A stretch of 64,000 nt of DNA from Candidatus Methylomicrobium oryzae (GCF_016745425.1 NZ_JAERVK010000002.1:124001-188000); one strand, 5' to 3'; positions 1-9,556 are shown, counted from the first letter of the stretch. Notes: generated by a model not told the origin, from the letters alone. Program-made: numbers and translations.

Positions 1-1
1 C

Positions 2-688
2 GGCAGTATGGAAGAACAGGATTTCGTGATCAACAAGCAGCAGGTGGACCGGCTGACCGCGGCCAAATGGGTAGCGGGCGATTTTATCGAACGGCGGGTG
101 GGCGACCGGATGGGCCTGATCCTGTTCGGCACGCAGGCTTACCTGCAGACGCCGCTGACCTTTGACCGCAAGACGGTCAAGACTTTGCTGCAGGAGTCTT
201 TCATCAACATGGCGGGCGAAAATACCGCGATCGGTGATGCGATCGGCCTCGCGATCAAGCGCCTGAAAAATCAACCCGCAAACAGCCGGGTCCTGATCTT
301 GATGACCGACGGGGCGAATACCGCGGGCGAAGTGTCGCCGTTGAAAGCGGCGGAGCTGGCGGCCGAGCATCACTTGAAAATCTATACGATCGGGATCGGC
401 GCGGATGAAATGATCGTGCGCAGCCTGTTCGGCGCCCGCAAGGTCAACCCGTCGCGAGACCTCGACGAGAAAACCCTGCTCGACATTGCGCAGAAGACCG
501 GCGGCCGCTATTTCAGGGCCCGCAATACCCGGGAATTGGACAATATCTACCTGTTGCTGGACAAATTGGAGCCGATCAACAAAGACAGCCAGTTTTTCCG
601 GCCTCGTCGCGAACTGTTCTATTGGCCTTTGGGTCTCGCGCTGGTGCTGGCCGGGGCGATCGGTCTGTCGCGCTTGAGAGGATCATGA
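2..688 (+). CDS. batA: BatA-like von Willebrand factor A membrane protein, C-terminal part (5' end outside window)
   Basis: The reading frame is open to the window edge. The two codons before the first ATG give Gly-Ser-Met-Glu-Glu, the tail of a DxSGS MIDAS metal site, so the N-terminus and the first Asp lie upstream. The visible part holds most of a VWA domain, including the conserved TDG (LILMTDGANTAG) and a C-terminal hydrophobic helix (FYWPLGLALVLAGAIGL) that anchors it in the inner membrane. The next two genes are batB/C-like and batD, which fixes the family: Bat proteins are membrane VWA proteins linked to aerotolerance or envelope stress, usually downstream of a MoxR ATPase and a DUF58 protein. 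The stop overlaps the batB start by 4 bp (ATGA), so the two are translationally coupled. The exact function of Bat proteins is not settled. Confidence 0.9.
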   Translation, partial: GSMEEQDFVINKQQVDRLTAAKWVAGDFIERRVGDRMGLILFGTQAYLQTPLTFDRKTVKTLLQESFINMAGENTAIGDAIGLAIKRLKNQPANSRVLILMTDGANTAGEVSPLKAAELAAEHHLKIYTIGIGADEMIVRSLFGARKVNPSRDLDEKTLLDIAQKTGGRYFRARNTRELDNIYLLLDKLEPINKDSQFFRPRRELFYWPLGLALVLAGAIGLSRLRGS

Positions 689-2505
689 ATTTGAGCGAAT
701 TTCATTTTATCCGGCCTTACTGGCTATTAGCATTGGTTCCGGCGGCGTTGATTGTGTTCTTGCTGCTGCGGAACAAGCTCAGCCGGAGCAACTGGGAGGC
801 GGTCTGCGATGCAGCGCTGTTGCCCTATCTTCTGCAGGAGAAAGCGGCGAATGCGAGCCGGAAGTCTCTGGCGTCGGGAGCCCTGCTGACTCTCCTGGCG
901 ATTGTCGCGCTGGCGGGACCGACGGTTCAGCGTCTGCCGTCGCCGGTGTTCAGAAACGATTCGGCTCTGGTGATCGCGCTGGATCTGTCGCGTTCGATGG
1001 ATGCGGAAGACGTCAAGCCGAGCCGCCTGATCCGAGCCCGCTACAAGATCGCCGACTTGCTGCAGCGGCGCAAGGACGGCCAGACCGCGCTGCTGGTGTT
1101 CGCGGGCGATGCGTTCACGGTCACGCCGCTGACCGACGATACCGAAACGATTGCGAGTCAGCTGGAGGCCCTGACCACCGATATCATGCCGGCGCAGGGC
1201 AGTCAGGCGGAGTCAGCGCTGAATCTGGCCGTACGGCTGCTGCAGCAGGCCGGCCTGGCCAAAGGCGAGATTCTGTTGATCACCGATGGAGTCGAGCCCG
1301 ATTCCGCGCTGAAGGCGGCGAAAGAACTGGGCAGTTATCGTTTATCGGTGCTCGGCGTGGGCACACCCGAAGGCGCGCCGATCGCCCTGCCGAAAGGCGG
1401 TTTTTTAAAGAACGAACAGGGCGCGATCGTGGTGCCGAAACTGCATCCGGACGCCCTTGCCGCCTTGGCCGGCGTAGGCGGCGGCGTTTACCAAACCCTG
1501 ACGGCGGATGATAGCGATATCGAAAGCGTGCTGGCGAAACTCAATACGGCCGTTCCCGATGCCCAGGGACATGGCGGTAACCGGCTGCTGATTGACCTGT
1601 GGGACGATCTCGGCCCGTGGATCGTGCTCGCCCTGCTGCCGTTGGCCGCGTTTTCGTTTCGGAGAGGTTTGTTGTGTCTGACGTTCGCCATCTTGCTGCC
1701 GTTGCCGGAGAACAGTTATGCGCTGGACTGGCAGGATTTGTGGCAGACCCGGGACCAGCAGGCCGCGACAGCGTTTGCAGCGCAGCAATACGATCGCGCG
1801 GTCGAATTGTTCGAAAACCCGGACTGGAAGGCGGCCGCGCAATACCGTTCGGCCAAACCGCTGGACGGCGAGTTGCCGATGCCGAACAGCGCAACCGGTT
1901 TTTACAATCAGGGCAATGTGCTCGCGAAATCGGGACGCTTCGAGGAAGCGCTCGCCGCCTATGATAAATCGTTGGCGATCGATCCGGACAATAAAGACGC
2001 TGAATACAATAAAAAGCTGGTCAAAGAGGCGCTAAAGCAGCAGAAACAACAATCCCAACAGAATCAGCAGCAGAGCGACTCCAAGCAACAGGATTCGGAA
2101 AAAGGCCAACAGCAGGATCCGCAGGAATCGGAGCAAAGCCAATCCGATGCCGAGCAGCAGTCCGAACAAAAAGACCGGACTTCCGAGCAAAAAAACGGCG
2201 AGAGCCAACCCGGCAAATCCGAAACCGGCCGGGAAAATGATGCGGAGAAAGCCGGCGAGGAAGAAAAGCAGGCCGAAACCCAATCGTCTCAGGAAGCTTC
2301 TGCGGCGGCCAAAGACGGAGAGAAACGGGATTCACCCGGGCAGAATGAACCATCGACGCAAGCCCAAACCATGCAGCCTGTCGACGAGACGGCGCAGGCT
2401 AATCAGCAATGGCTGAACCGGATTCCCGACGATCCGGGCGGTTTACTGAAACGTAAATTCAAGTACCAGTACGGCCTGCGTCAGCAGCGCTCCGGTAGGC
2501 AGTAG
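685..2505 (+). CDS. batB: BatB-BatC fusion: VWA domain, membrane helices, TPR and Gln/Ser/Glu-rich tail
   Basis: The 606-residue protein starts at the ATG inside the batA stop; an in-frame start at 622 would lie deep inside batA and is less likely. A first membrane helix spans about residues 11-28 and another about 62-78. The VWA domain follows with a complete MIDAS (D100-L-S-R-S104-M) and LLITDGVEPD. Hydrophobic segments lie near 310-345. A TPR unit is at about 395-440 (GFYNQGNVLAKSGRFEEALA), then a strongly polar Gln/Ser/Glu/Lys-rich stretch to about residue 580. In many genomes the VWA part (BatB) and the TPR part (BatC) are separate genes, so this is a fusion. It presumably acts with BatA and BatD in a periplasm-facing complex. 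The low-complexity tail is probably disordered. Confidence 0.92.
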   Translation: MNLSEFHFIRPYWLLALVPAALIVFLLLRNKLSRSNWEAVCDAALLPYLLQEKAANASRKSLASGALLTLLAIVALAGPTVQRLPSPVFRNDSALVIALDLSRSMDAEDVKPSRLIRARYKIADLLQRRKDGQTALLVFAGDAFTVTPLTDDTETIASQLEALTTDIMPAQGSQAESALNLAVRLLQQAGLAKGEILLITDGVEPDSALKAAKELGSYRLSVLGVGTPEGAPIALPKGGFLKNEQGAIVVPKLHPDALAALAGVGGGVYQTLTADDSDIESVLAKLNTAVPDAQGHGGNRLLIDLWDDLGPWIVLALLPLAAFSFRRGLLCLTFAILLPLPENSYALDWQDLWQTRDQQAATAFAAQQYDRAVELFENPDWKAAAQYRSAKPLDGELPMPNSATGFYNQGNVLAKSGRFEEALAAYDKSLAIDPDNKDAEYNKKLVKEALKQQKQQSQQNQQQSDSKQQDSEKGQQQDPQESEQSQSDAEQQSEQKDRTSEQKNGESQPGKSETGRENDAEKAGEEEKQAETQSSQEASAAAKDGEKRDSPGQNEPSTQAQTMQPVDETAQANQQWLNRIPDDPGGLLKRKFKYQYGLRQQRSGRQ

Positions 2506-2556
2506 CGATAAAAAATGATGCCGATCACTTTAATCAAACACAGAGGAGTTCCGTCC

Positions 2557-4248
2557 ATGGATAAAAAAATCAAGCGGTGCTGGATAGCTCTGTGGCTGCT
2601 GTTATGCCAGGCGCTGGCCATCAATGCGGCTGTCGCGGCCAATCTCCAGGTGATCCTCGACCGCAATCCGGTCAATCTTGACGAATCGTTTCAGATCATT
2701 TTCAGCGCCGACGCCGCGCCGGACGGCGAGCCCGATTTCGGCCCGCTCGAAGAGGATTTCGAGGTGCTGTCGCAGAGCAGCAGCAACAGCGTCTCTTTGA
2801 TTAACGGTAAGATGACTCGGAGCATACGCTGGACTTTGACGGTAATGGCCAAGCATCCGGGCCGTCTGGAGATACCGCCGATCAGTTTCGGCAAGGACGC
2901 AAGCGAGCCGGCTGCCCTGGTAGTAAACGAACATTCCGCGAACGGCAACTTGAGCAATGCAGAAGACATCTTCATCGAGGTCGAGGCGACGCCGGAAAAT
3001 CCCTATGTGCAGGCGCAGATTCTGTACACCGTACGGATCTACACCCGGGTCGACATCGCTCGGGCGACGATCGACGAGCCGGAGCAGGCCGATGCGTTAA
3101 TCGAGAAGCTGGGCGATGACAAGAATTTTCAGACCCAGGTGAAAGGCGTCGATTATATGGTCACCGAACGCCGTTATGCGATTTTTCCGCAAAAAAGCGG
3201 AATGATTACGATTCCGCCGCTCGTGCTGACTGCGGAAGTGATGACCCATGCACGATCGGCTTTCAACGGGTTTTTCGGTTCCGGCATCACTCGGACCCAG
3301 CGCGCTTCTTCGAAACCGATCAGCCTGATGGTCAAACCGGCGCCGACCTCCTTTACCGGCCCGCATTGGCTGGCCGCCGAGCAACTGGAGCTGAAAGAAG
3401 AGTGGTCCGGCGATATACAAAAGATGAAAGTCGGCGAGCCTTTGACCCGCACACTGACGCTGCGGGCAAAAGGCAGTACGGTCGGACAATTGCCGGAGCT
3501 GCACCATGCCGCTTCGGAAGAGGCGGTCAAATCCTATCCGGATCAGCCGGTGCTTGATGAGCAAAAAAATGCGGATGGCGTGGTCGCCAAACGCCAGGAA
3601 AAGATCGCCCTGATTCCGTCGAAGGCCGGATCTTTCAAGCTGCCTGCAATTGAAATCCCTTGGTTCAATACGCAAACTCAGCAAATGGAAATTGCGAAGA
3701 TTCCGGAAACCATGATCGAAGTGGCCGCTGCGGCTTCCCCGCTTCCTGGAAAGGAAGCCCGGCCCTTGCCGACTGGGCCGGAAGCCGTACGGGCGCCTTT
3801 GACGATCGAAAGCCGGCCGGCCGCGCAGAACATCTGGATCTGGATTTCCGCGGGGCTGGCGGCCGGGTGGCTTGCAACGCTGGCCTTTTTTCTGGTGCGC
3901 CGTCCCCGGACCGAGGCGGATAAGGCTGACCAGCCGGTGGCCGAAGCCTTAAGCGAATACCGCAAAGACCTGAAAAAAGCCTGTGCGAATAACGATGCTT
4001 CAGCGGCCAAAAAGGCGCTGCTGGCGTGGGGGCGGCAGAAACTTGATGCGAACAGTTTGGGTGAAATCGCCGCTTTTTGCGATGCGCGGCTCAGGGACGA
4101 AATTCTGGTGTTGAATAAAGCGCTGTACAGCCGGGAAGCGACTCCGTGGCAGGGTAAGAAACTGTATCAGGCCTTTACCGAGAACAAGGCCCGGGAACAG
4201 TGGACAAAGGCTGAGCGCGAGGCCCTGGAGCCGCTGTTCCGTCTATAA
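2557..4248 (+). CDS. batD: BatD family protein
   Basis: The 563-residue protein has a signal peptide (residues 1 to about 26, ending INAAVAA), a long beta-rich periplasmic region and one C-terminal transmembrane helix (IWIWISAGLAAGWLATLAFFLV). A short cytoplasmic tail follows. This is the BatD (oxygen-tolerance protein) architecture. The ATG at 2557 is preferred over the in-frame 2515 because it gives a proper signal peptide and follows a GAGG-type ribosome site. It lies 51 bp after batB and completes the batA-batB/C-batD operon. The 3' end overlaps the convergent nudE gene by 6 bp, leaving no room for a terminator between them. Confidence 0.9.
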   Translation: MDKKIKRCWIALWLLLCQALAINAAVAANLQVILDRNPVNLDESFQIIFSADAAPDGEPDFGPLEEDFEVLSQSSSNSVSLINGKMTRSIRWTLTVMAKHPGRLEIPPISFGKDASEPAALVVNEHSANGNLSNAEDIFIEVEATPENPYVQAQILYTVRIYTRVDIARATIDEPEQADALIEKLGDDKNFQTQVKGVDYMVTERRYAIFPQKSGMITIPPLVLTAEVMTHARSAFNGFFGSGITRTQRASSKPISLMVKPAPTSFTGPHWLAAEQLELKEEWSGDIQKMKVGEPLTRTLTLRAKGSTVGQLPELHHAASEEAVKSYPDQPVLDEQKNADGVVAKRQEKIALIPSKAGSFKLPAIEIPWFNTQTQQMEIAKIPETMIEVAAAASPLPGKEARPLPTGPEAVRAPLTIESRPAAQNIWIWISAGLAAGWLATLAFFLVRRPRTEADKADQPVAEALSEYRKDLKKACANNDASAAKKALLAWGRQKLDANSLGEIAAFCDARLRDEILVLNKALYSREATPWQGKKLYQAFTENKAREQWTKAEREALEPLFRL

Positions 4249-4797
4249 GCCGCGCGCCTTCAAATATTCGAGCGCCATGAACAGCGCCGCGATCGAACGC
4301 GCCTCGGTGCATTCGCCGGTCGCGAGCAGGGCATTGATTTCGGAGAGCTTCCAGGGTACCACTTCCAGTTCTTCGGGCTCGTCCCCCGGCAGTTTTTCTT
4401 CGTAGAGATCTTCGGCCAGGATGATTTCGGTCATGTGTTCCAGATAGGACGGGGCGAGCGAAAACGAACTCAGGTGATGCAATCTGTTCGCACCGAAACC
4501 GACTTCTTCTTTCAGTTCCCGGTTCGCGGCTTCGAGAAACGATTCGCCCGGATCGGTTTTGCCTTTCGGCAGCCCCAACTCGTAGCGGTGCACGCCGGCC
4601 GAATATTCCCGAACCAGCAGCACGGTGTCGTCATCCAGCATCGGCACGATTAGCACTGCGCCGCCCGGCCTGCCTCGCGTCAGACGCTCGAAACTGCGCT
4701 GCACGCCGTTGCTGAATTGGATCTCGATCGCTTCTATATGGAACAGACGGCTTTTGGCGACGGTGGTCTTGCTTAGGATGGTTGGTTTGTCGGCCAC
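4243..4797 (-). CDS. nudE: NUDIX hydrolase, ADP-compound hydrolase NudE-like
   Basis: The 184-residue protein carries a complete Nudix box, GX5EX7REUXEEXGU, seen as GKTDPGESFLEAANRELKEE followed by VGFG. The N-terminal region (KTTVAKSRLFHIEAIEI) and total length match NudE, which hydrolyses ADP-ribose, AP3A and NADH in the cytoplasm. The gene is convergent with batD (6-bp overlap) and divergent from the HAD phosphatase gene, with only 34 bp between their starts. The same nudE next to HAD nucleotidase (yrfG) arrangement is common in gammaproteobacteria. The NudE subgroup is assigned by overall resemblance and context; the Nudix fold itself is certain. Confidence 0.9.
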   Translation of the reverse strand: MADKPTILSKTTVAKSRLFHIEAIEIQFSNGVQRSFERLTRGRPGGAVLIVPMLDDDTVLLVREYSAGVHRYELGLPKGKTDPGESFLEAANRELKEEVGFGANRLHHLSSFSLAPSYLEHMTEIILAEDLYEEKLPGDEPEELEVVPWKLSEINALLATGECTEARSIAALFMALEYLKARGL

Positions 4798-4831
4798 GGT
4801 GTTATGATCTTGAATCGGAGATTTTTATTGT

Positions 4832-5500
4832 ATGTCCCCTATTATGATCGATTGGAACAAAATTGACACCGTTTTGCTGGACATGGACGGCACCTTGCTG
4901 GATTTGAATTTCGATAATCATTTCTGGAAGGAATTCGTGCCGCTGAACTACGCTGAAAAAAACGGTTTGACGCTCGAAGAGGCCAAGGAGCGGCTGATAC
5001 CGCTGTTCAAAAGCATGGAAGGCAAACTGGAATGGTATTGCCTGGACTACTGGAGCCGGGCGCTGGAGCTGAACATCGTGGGGCTCAAAGCCGAAATCGC
5101 CGGCTTAATCAGCGTGTTGCCGCATGTGGCCGAATTTCTTGAAGCGGTCAGGCGCACGCCGCGGAAGGTGCTGATGGTGACGAATGCACATCCCGGCAGC
5201 CTCGGGCTCAAGATGGAAAAGACCTGTCTGCATGCCTTCTTTGACGAAATCGTCAGTTCACACGCCTCCGGCAGACCGAAGGAGCATCCCGCGTTCTGGG
5301 ACTGGCTTTGCCTGCATCATCCTTTCGATAAACGCCGGACGCTGCTGATCGACGACAGTCAGTCCGTATTGAACTCGGCCCGGGCATTCGGGATCGAACA
5401 TCTGCTTTCGGTCAGCCGGCCCGATTCCCGGCAGCCGAAAAAAGTGATTATCGATTACCGGGCTATTGAGGATTTTCGGGAGCTGATGCCGGGGCTTTAG
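4832..5500 (+). CDS. yrfG: HAD-family GMP/IMP nucleotidase, YrfG-like
   Basis: The 222-residue protein has HAD motif I, DMDGTLLDLNFD, near residue 14, motif II in LMVTNAH and motif III/IV in KEHPAFWDW and LLIDDSQSVL. Its length and its position divergent from nudE match E. coli YrfG, a purine nucleotidase. The ATG at 4832 follows a GGAG site at 4817; an in-frame ATG 12 bp later is an alternative. Its 3' end overlaps the convergent rhlB gene by 38 bp, an unusually long tail-to-tail overlap, so the last residues of both proteins are encoded on opposite strands of the same DNA. Confidence 0.88.
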   Translation: MSPIMIDWNKIDTVLLDMDGTLLDLNFDNHFWKEFVPLNYAEKNGLTLEEAKERLIPLFKSMEGKLEWYCLDYWSRALELNIVGLKAEIAGLISVLPHVAEFLEAVRRTPRKVLMVTNAHPGSLGLKMEKTCLHAFFDEIVSSHASGRPKEHPAFWDWLCLHHPFDKRRTLLIDDSQSVLNSARAFGIEHLLSVSRPDSRQPKKVIIDYRAIEDFRELMPGL

Positions 5501-6767
5501 GCGGCCGGGGCTTGCCGTTTCTCGGACGGCGGTGCGGTTTGTCGCCCTGCGGCGGACGCGGTTTCCTTTCCGGCAGGATCACGTCCTGTGCCAGGAGGTC
5601 CTGCGTGACCGCCTGCACCGGCACCTTTTCGCCGATGTACGCTTCGATATCCGGCATCGAATAGGCATATTCTTCGCAGATGAAGCTGATCGCCTCGCCC
5701 GAGGCCCCGAAACGGGCGGTGCGGCCGATTCGGTGCACATAGTCTTCGACGTCCTGCGGCAAGTCATAGTTGATCACGTGCGAGACATCCGGAATATGCA
5801 GGCCGCGCGCCGCGACGTCGGTCGCGATCAGCAGGCTGACATTGTTTTCCTGGAAATCGTTCAACAGCCGCTGGCGCTTTTCCTGCGGCACGTCCCCGCT
5901 CAAGGCCGCCGTTTTGAAGCCGTTCGCGCTCAGGGTGTCGTCCAGCAGCTCCGCGCAGCGCTTGGTGTTCACGAAGATGATGCTGCGCTGCGGCTGGTAT
6001 TGTTTCAGGATGCCGATCAAAAGCGGTATTTTTTGCTCGTTCGAAGGGCAATACGCGGTCTGTTTGATCGATCGGGAGGTGACCGTCTCGGTTTCGATCT
6101 TGATTAGCACCGGATTATTCATGTGCTCATAGGCCAGTTCGGTCACCTTGTACGACAGGGTCGCCGAGAACAGCATGTTCAGGCGCTGGTCGCGCGGCGG
6201 CATGCGCCGGAGCAGGTAGCGGATGTCCTTGATGAAACCGAGATCGAACATCCGGTCCGCTTCGTCGAGTACGCTGACCTGGATGTGGTCGAGGCTGAAC
6301 GCCTGCTGCTTGTAGAAATCGATGATTCGTCCCGGGGTGCCGATGATCACGTCGACGTTCGATTTGATCTTGTCGAGCTGCTTCTGGTAGTCGGTGCCGC
6401 CGTAGATCAGCGCAAACTTCAGGTGCAGATGCTTGCTTAACAGCAGCGCATCCTTGTGAATCTGGATTGCGAGCTCCCGGGTCGGCGCCAGAATCAGCGC
6501 ACGAGGATTTTTAATCGGCTGATTGGCGGCTTCCTTGGCTTCCGTATCATTCAACAACCGCTGGAAAGTCGCGAGCAGGAACGTCGCGGTTTTGCCGGTT
6601 CCCGTTTGCGCCTGACCCGCAATATCGCGGTCCCTGAGAAGTAGCGGCAGCGCCCGATCCTGGATCGGGGTACAGCATTTGAAGCCGGCGCTGTTCAGGC
6701 TGTGCAGGATCGAATCGGATAATTCGAGGTTGGAAAATCGGGTTTCGGTCAAATGTGTCGTACTCAT
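5463..6767 (-). CDS. rhlB: ATP-dependent RNA helicase RhlB
   Basis: This 434-residue DEAD-box helicase has the Q motif (CTPIQDRALP), Walker A AQTGTGKT, PTRELA, DEAD seen as VLDEADRMFDLGF, SAT as LFSATLS, and motif VI HRIGRTARFG. The N-terminus (MSTTHLTETRFSNLELS) and the DIRYLLRRMPPRDQRLNML stretch are characteristic of RhlB, the degradosome helicase, rather than RhlE or SrmB. The tail is basic and proline-rich (about residues 405-434). Its position divergent from trxA-rho is the classic enterobacterial and gammaproteobacterial arrangement. It unwinds structured RNA for RNase E/PNPase. The 3' end overlaps yrfG by 38 bp. Confidence 0.93.
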   Translation of the reverse strand: MSTTHLTETRFSNLELSDSILHSLNSAGFKCCTPIQDRALPLLLRDRDIAGQAQTGTGKTATFLLATFQRLLNDTEAKEAANQPIKNPRALILAPTRELAIQIHKDALLLSKHLHLKFALIYGGTDYQKQLDKIKSNVDVIIGTPGRIIDFYKQQAFSLDHIQVSVLDEADRMFDLGFIKDIRYLLRRMPPRDQRLNMLFSATLSYKVTELAYEHMNNPVLIKIETETVTSRSIKQTAYCPSNEQKIPLLIGILKQYQPQRSIIFVNTKRCAELLDDTLSANGFKTAALSGDVPQEKRQRLLNDFQENNVSLLIATDVAARGLHIPDVSHVINYDLPQDVEDYVHRIGRTARFGASGEAISFICEEYAYSMPDIEAYIGEKVPVQAVTQDLLAQDVILPERKPRPPQGDKPHRRPRNGKPRPPKAPASAPENPQ

Positions 6768-6823
6768 AGGAGTAATAGGATAACGTAAAAATCGGATCGG
6801 CTGAACCCGGAGCCAGAAATTGA

Positions 6824-6852
6824 TTGACTCCTGCAGCCTTCCCTCCTATAGT
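6824..6852 (+). promoter_or_regulatory. Sigma-70-type promoter for trxA
   Basis: A TTGACT hexamer at 6824-6829 and a TATAGT hexamer at 6847-6852 are separated by exactly 17 bp. They lie about 30 bp upstream of the trxA GTG, in the rhlB-trxA divergent gap. Both hexamers match the consensus at five of six positions. Predicted from sequence only. Confidence 0.7.
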
Positions 6853-6881
6853 TGAATTTTTTTTATTGTTGGAGAAATAGC

Positions 6882-7208
6882 GTGAGCGACTCAGTCCTTC
6901 ATGTAAGCGATAGCGAATTTAACGAAAAGGTTATCAAAGCTAAAGGGCCTGTACTGGTGGATTACTGGGCTGAATGGTGCGGACCTTGCAAGATGATTGC
7001 CCCGGTTCTCGATGAAATCGCGACCGACTTTGCGGGTAAATTGACTGTAGTGAAAATCAATATCGACGAAAATCCGAAAACTCCTCAGCACTACGGCGTG
7101 CGCGGCATTCCCACTCTGATGCTGTTCAAGGACGGCGAAGTCGAGGCCACCAAAGTCGGCGCGCTGACCAAATCGCAGCTAACCGCTTTCCTCAACAGCA
7201 ATATTTAA
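6882..7208 (+). CDS. trxA: Thioredoxin 1
   Basis: The 108-residue cytoplasmic disulfide reductase has the active site [10 protein letters not shown] and the cis-proline region GIPTLMLF, and ends like E. coli TrxA. The start is taken as the GTG at 6882, which follows a GGAG site at 6871-6874 and gives the standard length. An in-frame ATG at 6852 falls inside the predicted promoter -10 and would add ten unrelated residues. It reduces ribonucleotide reductase, PAPS reductase and other targets with NADPH through TrxB (not in this window). It sits between rhlB (divergent) and rho (same strand). Confidence 0.95.
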   Translation: MSDSVLHVSDSEFNEKVIKAKGPVLVDYWAEWCGPCKMIAPVLDEIATDFAGKLTVVKINIDENPKTPQHYGVRGIPTLMLFKDGEVEATKVGALTKSQLTAFLNSNI

Positions 7209-7239
7209 GCGATTCTTTCGATTCGCTACGTCCTGTCAC

Positions 7240-7268
7240 TGGACGAGTTCCTTTTATTGCGTTATACT
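7240..7268 (+). promoter_or_regulatory. Possible sigma-70 promoter for rho
   Basis: TGGACG at 7240-7245 (four of six matches to the -35 consensus) and TATACT at 7263-7268 (five of six) are 17 bp apart in the 183-bp trxA-rho gap. This leaves a leader of about 115 nt before rho. The -35 overlaps a short CGTCC...GGACG inverted repeat (7229-7245) that could act as a weak trxA terminator. Prediction only. Confidence 0.5.
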
Positions 7269-7391
7269 TACGGAGTGCGCTGATTCCAGCGCGCTTCACT
7301 CTTTCGTCCGATAATCTGCATCCCTGAATTCTAATCCTATTGTGAGCACTTGCGGCGTAGCGCCGTGGTCGCTTTGTCGAGCCATCCTTTT

Positions 7392-8648
7392 ATGAATCTT
7401 ACCGAGTTAAAACTAAAGCAAATCAGTGAAGTTATCGAAATCGCCGAATCGCTCGGCCTCGAGAATGTCGCCAGATCGCGCAAGCAGGACCTGATTTTCG
7501 CTATCCTGAAGAAGCAGGCGAAGGCCGGCGACGATATCTACGGCGACGGCGTTCTCGAAATTTTGCAGGACGGTTTTGGTTTTTTACGTACGCCCGGTTG
7601 TTCCTATCTGGCCGGCCCCGACGATATTTACGTTTCGCCGAGTCAGATCCGGCGCTTTTCGTTAAAAACCGGCGACACGATCAGCGGCAAGATCCGGCCC
7701 CCGAAAGATAATGAACGTTATTTTGCGATGCTCAAGGTTGAAGAGATCAACTTCGAGCCGCCCGAAAACACCAAAAACAAGATTCATTTCTCCAACCTGA
7801 CGCCGCTGTTCGCGCATGAGCGTTTCGTACTCGAACAAGGAAACGGCGCCACCGAAGACATCACCGGCCGCATCATCGACTTGGTCGCGCCGATCGGCAA
7901 GGGCCAGCGCGGCCTGATCGTATCGCCGCCGAAAGCTGGTAAAACGATGATCCTGCAAGCCCTGGCGCAGGCGATCGCCGAAAAAAATCCAGAATGCTAC
8001 CTGATCGTACTGCTGATCGACGAGCGCCCGGAGGAAGTGACCGAAATGGAACGCTGCGTGCGCGGCGAAGTGATTTCGAGCACCTTCGACGAGCCGCCGA
8101 CCCGCCACGTGCAAGTTGCCGAAATGGTGATCGAAAAGGCGCGCCGTTTGGTCGAGCACAAGCACGATGTAGTTATCCTGTTAGACTCGATCACCCGTTT
8201 GGCCCGCGCCTACAACACGGTCGTGCCGTCTTCCGGCAAGATCCTGACCGGCGGCGTCGACGCGAATGCGCTCGAAAAGCCGAAACGCTTCTTCGGCGCG
8301 GCCCGTAACATTGAGGAGGGCGGCAGCCTGACCATCATTGCGACCGCGCTGATCGACACCGGCTCGCGGATGGACGAGGTGATCTACGAAGAATTCAAAG
8401 GTACCGGCAACATGGAGTTGCACCTCGACCGCAAGATCGCGGAAAAGCGGATTTACCCGGCGATCAACATTAACCGTTCCGGCACCCGCCGCGAAGAATA
8501 CCTGGTCGATCCGGACACGCTGCAGAAAACCTGGATCCTGCGCAAAATCCTGCAACCGATGGATGAAACTGCAGCCTCTGAATTCCTGATCGGTAAACTG
8601 AAAGATTTCAAGACCAACGCCGAATTTTTCGAATCGATGAAGCGTTGA
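7392..8648 (+). CDS. rho: Transcription termination factor Rho
   Basis: The 418-residue protein starts MNLTELKLK, near-identical in layout to E. coli Rho (419 aa). It has the RNA-binding OB domain with GFGFLR and [11 protein letters not shown], Walker A PPKAGKT, Walker [11 protein letters not shown], and the R-loop/secondary RNA site near [15 protein letters not shown]. It is a hexameric RNA-dependent helicase that releases RNA polymerase. The in-frame ATG at 7350 would add 14 residues absent from the family, so 7392 is chosen even though no strong ribosome site precedes it. The leader of over 100 nt is compatible with the autoregulated leader known for rho, but no rhoL peptide is claimed here. 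Confidence 0.95.
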   Translation: MNLTELKLKQISEVIEIAESLGLENVARSRKQDLIFAILKKQAKAGDDIYGDGVLEILQDGFGFLRTPGCSYLAGPDDIYVSPSQIRRFSLKTGDTISGKIRPPKDNERYFAMLKVEEINFEPPENTKNKIHFSNLTPLFAHERFVLEQGNGATEDITGRIIDLVAPIGKGQRGLIVSPPKAGKTMILQALAQAIAEKNPECYLIVLLIDERPEEVTEMERCVRGEVISSTFDEPPTRHVQVAEMVIEKARRLVEHKHDVVILLDSITRLARAYNTVVPSSGKILTGGVDANALEKPKRFFGAARNIEEGGSLTIIATALIDTGSRMDEVIYEEFKGTGNMELHLDRKIAEKRIYPAININRSGTRREEYLVDPDTLQKTWILRKILQPMDETAASEFLIGKLKDFKTNAEFFESMKR

Positions 8649-8682
8649 TTCTTCATCCGTCAGGCCTTCAGGGAGCATACTT

Positions 8683-9510
8683 ATGACCGATCTTCACGAG
8701 CTATTGAATGCTCTGATTCTGGGTATTGTTGAGGGCTTGACAGAATTTTTGCCGGTATCGTCGACCGGGCACCTGATTCTGGCTGGCCAGTTGCTGGGAT
8801 TCAACGATGAAAAAGGCAAGGTTTTCGAAATCGCGATCCAGTTCGCGGCGATTCTGGCGGTGGTCTGGGAATACCGGGTGCGCCTCTGGCACACGTTGGC
8901 CAGCATCAAGTCCGAGCCGGTATCGCAGCGCCTCGCCGTCAACATGATCGTGGCATTTTTGCCGGCCGCAATCCTCGGCTTCTTGTTCCTGAAACAGATC
9001 AAGGCTTATCTCTTTAATCCGCTCGTGGTGGCTTCGGCTTTCATCATTGGCGGCTTGCTGATTCTCTGGGCGGAACGCCGCGACCACAAGATTAACGCCG
9101 AGACGATCGACGACATGACCTGGCGCGACGCATTGAAGGTCGGTTTCGCGCAGGCTGTTGCAATGATCCCCGGCACCTCCCGTTCCGGCGCCACGATCAT
9201 CGGCGGTCTATTTTTCGGTCTGTCTCGCCGCGCGGCGACCGAGTTCTCGTTTTTCCTCGCCATTCCGACCATGTTCGCGGCGACTTTCTACGACGTTTAC
9301 AAGCACCGCGCTCTGTTCAGCGCGAGCGATCTTGACCTGTTCGCGGTCGGCGGCGCGGTGTCGTTCATCAGCGCTTTTCTGGCAGTGCGCGGTTTGCTGC
9401 GTTTCATCAGCCGTCACGATTTTTCGGTGTTTGCCTATTACCGGATCATTTTCGGGGTGTTGGTACTGCTCTCGGCATGGATGGGCTGGGTGGATTGGAG
9501 CGGCGGATAG
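8683..9510 (+). CDS. uppP: Undecaprenyl-diphosphatase UppP (BacA)
   Basis: The 275-residue polytopic inner-membrane protein has both signature regions of BacA/Upp[17 protein letters not shown] near residue 18 and [10 protein letters not shown] near residue 165, which carry the catalytic Glu, Ser and Arg residues. It dephosphorylates undecaprenyl diphosphate to regenerate the lipid carrier for peptidoglycan and O-antigen and gives bacitracin tolerance when overexpressed. The start at 8683 has a GGGAG site just upstream and lies 34 bp after rho, so co-transcription with rho is possible. A dyad downstream may end the transcript. Confidence 0.94.
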   Translation: MTDLHELLNALILGIVEGLTEFLPVSSTGHLILAGQLLGFNDEKGKVFEIAIQFAAILAVVWEYRVRLWHTLASIKSEPVSQRLAVNMIVAFLPAAILGFLFLKQIKAYLFNPLVVASAFIIGGLLILWAERRDHKINAETIDDMTWRDALKVGFAQAVAMIPGTSRSGATIIGGLFFGLSRRAATEFSFFLAIPTMFAATFYDVYKHRALFSASDLDLFAVGGAVSFISAFLAVRGLLRFISRHDFSVFAYYRIIFGVLVLLSAWMGWVDWSGG

Positions 9511-9533
9511 AGTCGACCTGAGGAAGCTTTTTC

Positions 9534-9556
9534 AAATAGCCGGGCCCCGGTTATTT
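9534..9556 (+). terminator. Possible terminator dyad after uppP
   Basis: An 11-bp near-perfect inverted repeat (AAATAGCCGGG, centre C, CCCGGTTATTT; one G-T wobble) lies 24 bp after the uppP stop. It is followed by GGATTTTTCG, a short T tract. The rest of the gap to 9784 holds no other recognisable element. Confidence 0.4.

Noticed and set aside
1405-1842. Minus-strand ORFs across batB
   Set aside because: Shadows in frames opposite a well-supported gene.
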